From Brachypterus glaber (Eukaryota > Arthropoda > Insecta > Coleoptera > Kateretidae), in contig OY294049.1 of NCBI GenBank assembly GCA_958510825.1, positions 2,356,001 to 2,420,000 of the forward strand: 64,000 nucleotides of DNA. Direction: 5' to 3'. The notes beneath the pieces are model-generated. The model was not told the origin of the DNA. It made no database searches and was given only the letters and a program-made list of their open reading frames with translations. A program made the translations under genes and the position numbers. How positions within the stretch are numbered: position 1 is the stretch's first letter; every line of letters starts with the position of its first letter. Shown here piece after piece: positions 57,180 to 64,000 of this stretch.

Positions 57180-59100
57180 AATGACAAAATACAAATCGTC
57201 TTTATATTATCAATTTACATCTATAAAATAAGTTTCACCTGTATTTTTTTTTAAATAACAAAAATATAAGCAAAATAGTTACGTGGTATCTTAGATGATT
57301 ATAAATTAATAAATTTTTAAGCCTCGTATCTCTTAATTCTAGTTAACTGACTATTTTGGAACGCACTTTTTGCATTTGGCGACGCTTTTTTGACATCTTA
57401 TGCGCATATTATAAAACTTTTTGAAGTTTAAATGTTTCAATAATTAATAATATTATTATAATAATTAATCATATTTTTTTAAAATATTAATATAATAATG
57501 ATTCAAAGCTCTTATCTTAAAAGTTTTTATTAATTTTGAGCATTAAAATGTCGTATCTATAAACATTAGGTTTTTATTTGTATTTATTTATTTTATACAC
57601 AATAAAATGATTTAAGGTAAATTAATCATTAAAAATGTATTAAGTTTATATTAAAAAAGTACATTTTCAACCTAGGAATAATGACAGTTATTTCTCATTC
57701 CTGTAAACTTTTGAGATACGACGTTCTGAAATTTACAAGACGAAATTTAGAGGATCTGATAGGTAGGGGAGACTGTTGTACCTTGATTATAGTGTACCTT
57801 GGATCACCCTTCAGTTTTTTGATAGATGCTGCTATCCGTGACAAAACTGTAATGTTTACCCAGTAGAGTGCAAGCAAGCGGGAGAGTGGTTGTCCATGTG
57901 CTATTGCTTTCGAGTAAAATAGAAATACAATTTTTTAGCTCAAATAGTAACAACTTTTGGTTTTACTGTTTATTTTTTTACAAGTTGACGATTGTGTTTT
58001 GTGTTTTAAATCACATTCTATCCGAATCACTGCTTATTGGTGAGTAATTTGTTATGCCATATTTTAGTTTTAAATATAACCTAGAATGTTGAGAAGGTTA
58101 CATTTGGAAAAATGCACCATCATGTACCTTGGATCAAAACAAGGTCCTGTGCCACTGATCAATACGGATTATAGGTAGACTTTTCTAGCTTTAAAGTTAA
58201 ATGATTTAGTTAACTAATTTAAAAAAAATTAATTTACATACCTAATTTTTCTATTGCCTATTAATTTTAAGTTATAAATTTCATATTGTAACTTCTTCTA
58301 AACATGTATACAAATAAAAATTAGGGTATACTTTAACACAATATTGAAATATTATTTATTTTTGTAATGAAACAATAAAATACAAATTTCTCTATAATAA
58401 TGTTGTTTTTAATACATATTATCTTCCTTGTAGGTACATAATGTTGATGATGCAAGGTACACATTACAATAAAATATAAATATGTATTTTTTTCTATAAC
58501 TGTTTAATATTTAAATTATCAAAAAATAAATAGTGTGGATTTGCATCAAAATGTTCCCTTTTATAGGCCTTTAAAATGAGGTATAACTCGATATAGAGTT
58601 GTATTTAAGATTTCAAAGTTGCGCTCCCTATCGCCTACAAGGGGCAGTAAAATTATAATTGGCAAAAAAGTTGGTTTCTTTGTACTTATTAGATCCTCCA
58701 AATTTGGATTTTGTAATTATGCTTGGATACCCAGTATTTTGTTTTGCTTGCTTGATAACCACCATACGTTGGGTATAAGCGAGCTGTTTTTCGTTCATGA
58801 GCGTAGCATCAATTCAACACTGATTAGAAGCCACCGCAGTTCACCGCAAGACGGCTGTCCCCCATCTAGAACAAAGCAACGCCAGTGTATCTATGATAAA
58901 AGCTAAAAAAACATGAAAACATATGACTAATAGCTCGCAATTGCCCGGGCTCTGCTTATAAGTAATAACAAGCAAAACAAAAATGAATGTAGGTATTTTA
59001 TATAGGTAATATAAAATGATCCTATTATTTATGTATTAATAAATTGTTCGCTTTAATAATATTGGTAATACGCGATTAGTAACCACTGATTACTCACCTA
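57180..59100. other. Intergenic DNA between genes A and C
   Basis: AT-rich; no supported exon. GTACCTTGGATCA occurs twice (about 57795 and 58122), possibly remnants of a repeat. Short open frames at 57681-57877 and 58619-58906 lack splice context and recognisable protein. Confidence 0.35.
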
Positions 59101-59102
59101 AA

Positions 59103-59108
59103 TTTATT
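59103..59108 (-). promoter_or_regulatory. Candidate poly(A) signal of gene A
   Basis: AATAAA on the minus strand lies about 31 nt after the TGA at 59139. It supports the end of this gene here, before gene C starts 4 kb downstream. Confidence 0.5.
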
Positions 59109-59138
59109 ACGTTCAACAACGATCGCTGCTAACAATTA

Positions 59139-62100
59139 TCACTGCCAGTCATGACTGCTAAACTGTCTTATTCTCTCCGGTCGTTTCTTTTTCGGCGGTG
59201 CTTTTGGCGGTGCTTTTGGCGCTGCTTTTGGCGATGCTACTGGCGATTTTGGTGTTTGACATTCTATTTCATGACAACATGGTCCTTTCTTTTTATTCCT
59301 TTCCTTTTGTTTTTCTCGCTCTCTTTCACGTTCCCTTTCTAATTCTCGTTCTTTTTCTAATTCTCGTTCTCTTTCTAATTCTCGTTCTCTTTCTAATTCT
59401 CGTTCGCGTTCTCTTTCTCGATCTCTTTCTAGTTCTCGTTCTCTTTCTCTTCTTTCTCTTTCTCTTTCAAGTTCTCTTTCCCTTTCTGATTGTCCTTTCT
59501 TAATTGAGTAGACTTGGGAACCTTGATCACAAATTGAACAGACTAAAAGAAGAAACAGATGTTTGTTAGATTATATGTGGCCAGTAAAAACTTTAAAAGC
59601 CAATGGCAGAGAATTATACTTGGCTCATTATTATATTTCCACGGTATTTATCAAAATTAGGAACTCAAAAAAAAAATACCTTTATTTCTTTTATTTGGAC
59701 ATGAGTTGCTACAATGACTGTTGGTTGCTGACTCCATGGATGTAGTTTGGCTTTTCATTTCTGTTGGCTTACTCGATTCGTCCATGTCACAGTCAACCAT
59801 TACCGATTTGGTACATTCGCACAAATCTGTAGTCTCGTCGCCACAACTGCAATCCACCCTTGGTCCACCATCGCCAGTTTCATTTGTGTTACATATGCAA
59901 CACGCCATACATCTGAATGGTTCTCTGGGTACGTTAATTTCGTCGCACAAATTGAGAATTCTCATCACCATTAGACACTAAAGCAAGGACAGGGGGTCTA
60001 TTCTGGTTTCGTGCGGAAATAAACGAGTGAGATCAAATATTTTCGGGCGGAGTGATCATTCACATCACACGTGGGAAAATATTGCATTTTTTTTTTAAAT
60101 ATTTACAATGTGTTTGTAATAATATAAGGGTTTTCGGTTAATGAAATTGATTCTAATAATAAAAAATCCATTCACGCGCAGGCCTGGGTTGAAAAAAATA
60201 GGAAACTGAGCAGTGAATTTTTAATTTTATTATGATTTTCTTATGAATTTTTTATAGATAACATGGGTATTAATAATAAGTTAATAATTTAAGGATTAAT
60301 ATGGGCTGTTATGAGTTTTTGTGGGTTAATACAAGTATTACGGATTTTTATGAGTAATATGGTTTAATATGGATTGTTATTGGTTCTTACCAGTTAATAC
60401 GGGTTTCACGCATAATTAGAGACTCATGAGTTTTATAAGTTTTTCTGTGAACTAAGGTATTATGGGATTTTATGGGTTAATATGAGTAATAAACTGTCCA
60501 GTAAAAAATCTGTCCCATATTTTACCTCCGCGCGTGAAATGGATTTCTTATCACATTCACTTTCAGCAAGCTTAAAAACCCCAATATACCAATTTTCACG
60601 AAAACTACCCCCAGCCCTTCAGGGGTGGAGTTAGAATGTTTTTATTATCAGATTCGCTTTCAGCAACCTCAAATACACAAATTTTCATGAAAACTACCCT
60701 CCGCCCCTCAGGGGGTGAAATTAGAAAAATTTTATTGTCAGATTTAGTTTTTTCGACCCCAAAAACCCCTATATACAAATTTTGACGAGAATATTGAAAA
60801 CATTTAAAAATATTTACCCCCTCACCCCTGCGGGGGTGGAGTTAAAAAAATATTATCAGATTCAATTTCTGGAAACTGAAAAACACCTAAATAGTCCAAA
60901 TTTGCGTTACGTAATACTTGAACGTTCCCTTAGTGAAAAATATATTTATTTTTAGTTTGATTTTTTATTAAACCAAGGCTTTTCCTCAGCTTGAGCAGGG
61001 AAAGCATAACAGCAATACAGATCTCCAGGGCCCGTTCTATAACTCAAAATTTGCAATTATGTCATTATTTCTTGCTTAATACAAAGCTACTTGACTTTAA
61101 TGCAGATGACCCCTTTTGATGCGGCAATTTTGGCGAAGATTGCAGGTTTTGATGCGGCAGCAGTATTTTAAATGTATTAAATTATTTATTATGGTAGGGC
61201 ATTGCCTAAACCATCAATAACTCACTTTAAAAAAAAATGCAGATGTACCCCTTTAGATCCGGCACTCCAATTATATGTTTTGTTTTTCGAAAAAATATGG
61301 AATAGAAACGTAAAAACAACCCGCCTACAAAAGAAATACAGTTACATTTGACATTTAATACACAACTCTGCACATGATTTACGGTGAATGTGAGTTTTCG
61401 CCTAGTCGAGACCACCCCAAGACCCGCTGCAGGTGAAGTGAGATTTGAGAAACGTCATTTTCACTCAATTTCGGTAAGATTCGGTGACCTTCACGCGAAA
61501 TATCTAGCGAAAAAAATCTGCTCGAAACCAGATTAGGGGTCCAGTTCCGAGTAAAGTATTAGATCTTTAGTTCTGATAGGGTATTTAAGATTTTGCATAC
61601 AAAATATTGTGATTCTTAAGGTCTTCAATCCTACACTACATTCAAAACTCCTGAAATCGTTACCTTTTCTAATTTTTTATTTTCATTTATAAACTCCAAA
61701 AATAATCTATACATATCATCATGTTTTGTAATGTTTCTTTTAATAATTTCTTCAGTTATTAGCAAAGAAAATTTCAGATATTCATAGTCAAGACAGCTAA
61801 AAATTTAAATTTAAAATTAGAACACCTTTTATTTTTGTTTATTAATTTACGTATATGATGTTGACGAATACAAATATAATATGTTTATGTTTTAAATATG
61901 TATATTATATACTTACCGTCCATTTTTTTCCTTAACTGACTTATTTTCCTGTTTTGTACCAGATTGTGGAGTTTCAGATTTTGGCGTTTCATCCTTCTTC
62001 TTTTTCTTACAACCCATGCAACAACCCTAAAACGTGTCAAGTTATATTTTGTATGTATTTTCTAGATTTAAACATACCTTTTTGCCTTCATCTGAACAAA

Positions 62101-63628
62101 CTGCACACACCCTATTTAGTGTCATTGGACAAACTCCATCCTAAAAGTTACAGAAAATTTAATATCAAACCCGAAAAAAAATAACGTTTAATGTTAATTT
62201 CATATCATTAACAGAAAACAAAATATAATCAAACCTTCGGCACGATCTAAAAGTAACATACTAACTACATCGGCTGGAAAAAAGTTCTCCCCTGATCCAA
62301 AATCAACAAAAATATCAACTGATTAAGCGGCCCTGTTTAAAAAATCCATTTAAAATCCAATGACACGTTTTAAATATACGAAACACTTGAAATCCAGTGA
62401 AATCTCAGGCAGTCCAAAGATAATTGGTTTTGCTGCGGTTTTATTTGTAACTTAAATTCTGCAATTGCAGAATCGACTCTATTTTTCTTTGACTCATTTA
62501 ATAATTATTAAGTTGTTAAATTATTATAATTAAAAACTCATCACCATAATAATTAATAATAATAATAACAATAATCGAAAAAGGTTTAAAAATAATTGTC
62601 AGAAAAGGAATGTCCCAAAATCAAAATAATCTATTTCTTCCAATTAGTGATATAGTAGTACCAACGCTTCATCAGTCTCAAACATACAAATATCTTGGAA
62701 TCAAAGAATCAATAATTGATGATAATTATTATGTACTAAAATTGTTAAAGAATCAATTACACATGCAACTAAAATTGTTAAAGAAGAAACTAAAACAAAA
62801 ATTATAAATAGAACAAAAATTTTGTTACAAAATTTGTTATGAAAACAGAACTACATGAAAAACACAAAATTTAAGTATTCTTGGGCAATTCCAGTCATCA
62901 CATACACTTTTGATATTAAATTGGACGCAAACTGAAACTGAAAGTCCAAATACAAAGATCAGTCATTATGGAAACATGCAGAATAATAAGAAAAGTTATG
63001 AGTATCCTCGAATGATAAATGCGATTATGCGAAAGCCCATTTATTGTTTACCACGTATAATTGTTGTTATAATAATATTTAAACTATAACTGCAATAACT
63101 GTATGCAAATGAAGATGAAATAATAATAATAATAATAATATATTAATGACTAGTAATAGTTTATGACCAAATGAGAAAGTTATATCTCATTTAATACCAA
63201 GTACATAGTTAGTTCTCAATCGTACGGAGTTAATAATTTGCAGATACCTAGGTACTTACAGGTGCTAGACTATGATCGCAGTTTTCATTTGCCTAAAAAT
63301 ACAATAATTGTGGATTATTTATTAATTTTTTGTTAGTTAATCAAATAATAAAAACCAGAGATCATAAATTGCTATTATTGGAAGTATTGTGCACCATTGA
63401 GGAAACTTTAATATACCCGAACCCATCTGATTGAGGATCCTTCGTCAGCTCTTGTTTTTTTACTTTTGCGAGTTTTTAAAATAAATTCTTTGCTTTAGTT
63501 TATTATAATGTAAAAACAAAATAATTTGAGACCCCAAAAAGGGTCTAAATTACTTTTATCAACGAGATCTGGTGGAAAAGACTAATATAATCTTTACTTA
63601 CGCATGTCCTTGGTTGGGGTGGCGGTTC
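59139..63628 (-). CDS. Second SPATA7-like gene (gene A), 5' end outside the window
   Basis: Seven exons in transcript order: 63628-63602, 63292-63260, 62140-62078, 62026-61917, 61796-61664, 59977-59680, 59542-59139. They join in frame (1068 nt, 355 aa plus TGA) and no start is present, so 5' exons lie beyond 64000. Exon 61796-61664 encodes CLDYEYLKFSLLITEEIIKR and ends in EFINENKKLEK. It lines up with exon 51073-50938 of gene C and with the SPATA7 helical block, with identical phase 2 entry and phase 0 exit. The following exon (CLMVMRILNLCDEINVPREP) lines up with gene C exon 5. A VCAVCSDEGKK/GCCMGCKKKKK region and an FRCMACCICN...CSCGDE...CEC region are Cys-rich. The last exon holds a long Arg-Glu alternating tract, then PKSPVASPKAAPKAPPKAPP and KKKRPERIRQFSSHDWQ. 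The two short 5' exons are the least certain. Confidence 0.5.
59300..59500 (-). repeat. Coding Arg-Glu/Leu-Glu alternating tract
   Basis: Within the last exon of gene A the minus strand is a degenerate 6- and 18-nt repeat (GAAAGAGAACGAGAATTA units). It encodes roughly 60 residues of alternating RE with periodic LE. The pattern predicts a highly charged single alpha helix. The long plus-strand open frames here (Leu/Phe/Val-rich) are shadows of this tract. Confidence 0.8.
60498..60890. repeat. Minisatellite of about 105 bp, locus 2
   Basis: Same unit as 42301-42990 (CACTTTCAGCAA, AAAACCCCAATATACCAATT, TCACGAAAACTACCCCC, CCTCAGGGGGTG). It lies in the intron of gene A between exons 61664 and 59977, and is followed by ACGTAATACTTGAACGTTCC at about 60910. 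Confidence 0.85.
62610..62990 (+). pseudogene. Decayed non-LTR retrotransposon reverse-transcriptase fragment
   Basis: An open frame reads VVPTLHQSQTYKYLGIKES, then a Leu/Lys-rich helical part. After stops and frameshifts, KYSWAIPVITYTFDI follows. YKYLGI and NxWAIPVxxYxxGI are blocks that follow the catalytic domain in a class of LINE reverse transcriptases. Only this C-terminal piece remains. It sits in an intron of gene A, in the opposite orientation. Confidence 0.6.
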
Positions 63629-63653
63629 CTAAAATAAATGTTACAATTAGATC

Positions 63654-63680
63654 TACAATACAGGGTGTTCCAGCTAAGAT
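63654..63680. mobile_element. Single TACAGGGTGTTCC terminus
   Basis: AATACAGGGTGTTCCAGCTA resembles the end of the 37512-38469 element. The partner end would lie beyond the window or is lost. Confidence 0.4.
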
Positions 63681-64000
63681 ACAGTTTTTTTTAACCGACG
63701 CTTTAAATAATATTAAAAAAAACGGCTGGAATACTAAACTATTCTTTAATTTATTTACATTTGATAAACAAATCATATTAATAATTAATTATTTTTTAAT
63801 TAATTTCTTTAAAAAAATATGATTTTTTTTCGTCTTCTAGACGAAACACAATGCCCCGGTAAAATATCCGTCACTGCATTAAATCTAAAACTTTTTTAAT
63901 TTTTATAAACCGCACATTTGTGTTAGTATAGCATATAAAAATTAGAGTCGTATCTTTAGTATTTATTTAAATTTTTTATCAAAATATATTTAAAGAATGC

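Noticed and set aside
59151..59503. Two plus-strand open frames rich in Leu, Phe and Val
   Set aside because: They are the complement of the Arg-Glu repeat in the last exon of gene A; the minus strand has splice context and frame continuity.
62270..62300. Minus-strand FGSGENFFPADVVSMLLLDR frame with a GT donor, as a further exon of gene A
   Set aside because: Its donor phase (1) would put a stop into the next exon, and no clean acceptor precedes it; possibly a decayed piece of another gene.

Overview
The window looks like a stretch of a large, repeat-laden insect nuclear genome, possibly a beetle. The DNA is AT-rich, genes are split into short exons with GT-AG introns, one intron is about 17 kb, there is one assembly gap (200 N), and foldback/MITE-like elements with terminal inverted repeats fill introns and intergenic DNA. 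The order assignment is a guess from the repeat style; the eukaryotic, arthropod-like character is better supported. All exon models were read by hand from splice motifs and reading-frame phase.

Layout. (1) About 0.7-7.4 kb, plus strand: a three-exon gene for an unrecognised Gln/Pro/Gly/Tyr-rich protein of about 266 aa with a hydrophobic segment near its C-terminus. (2) 10.1-34.5 kb, plus strand: a complete ten-exon DCAF5 (WDR22) gene, a WD40 substrate receptor of CUL4-DDB1 ubiquitin ligases, predicted 781 aa. Intron 1 (10289-27554) holds a near-perfect tandem duplication with a 2262-bp period, an inverted pair of Tc1-like transposase fragments, a foldback element, a family of minisatellite-like repeats and several MITEs. 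(3) 34.5-38.5 kb: convergent intergenic DNA, mostly inverted-repeat elements. (4) 38.6-55.1 kb, minus strand: a multi-exon gene whose N-terminus and central helical block resemble SPATA7, a cilium/photoreceptor protein. Its 3' half contains small symmetric phase-1 exons that look duplicated. (5) 59.1-63.6 kb and beyond the window, minus strand: a second gene with the same central block and the same intron phases, ending in a long Arg-Glu alternating tract. Genes 4 and 5 appear to be head-to-tail paralogues.

Between and inside the genes there are at least 25 inverted-repeat elements. They include one hAT-like element with an 8-bp target duplication, degraded mariner/Tc1 transposase fragments, a decayed non-LTR reverse transcriptase fragment, two loci of a roughly 105-bp minisatellite, and an unusual palindromic array of a CCTAATTTCGGA motif. 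Several elements end within 10-60 bp of splice acceptors. No CRISPR array, rRNA or convincing tRNA was seen.
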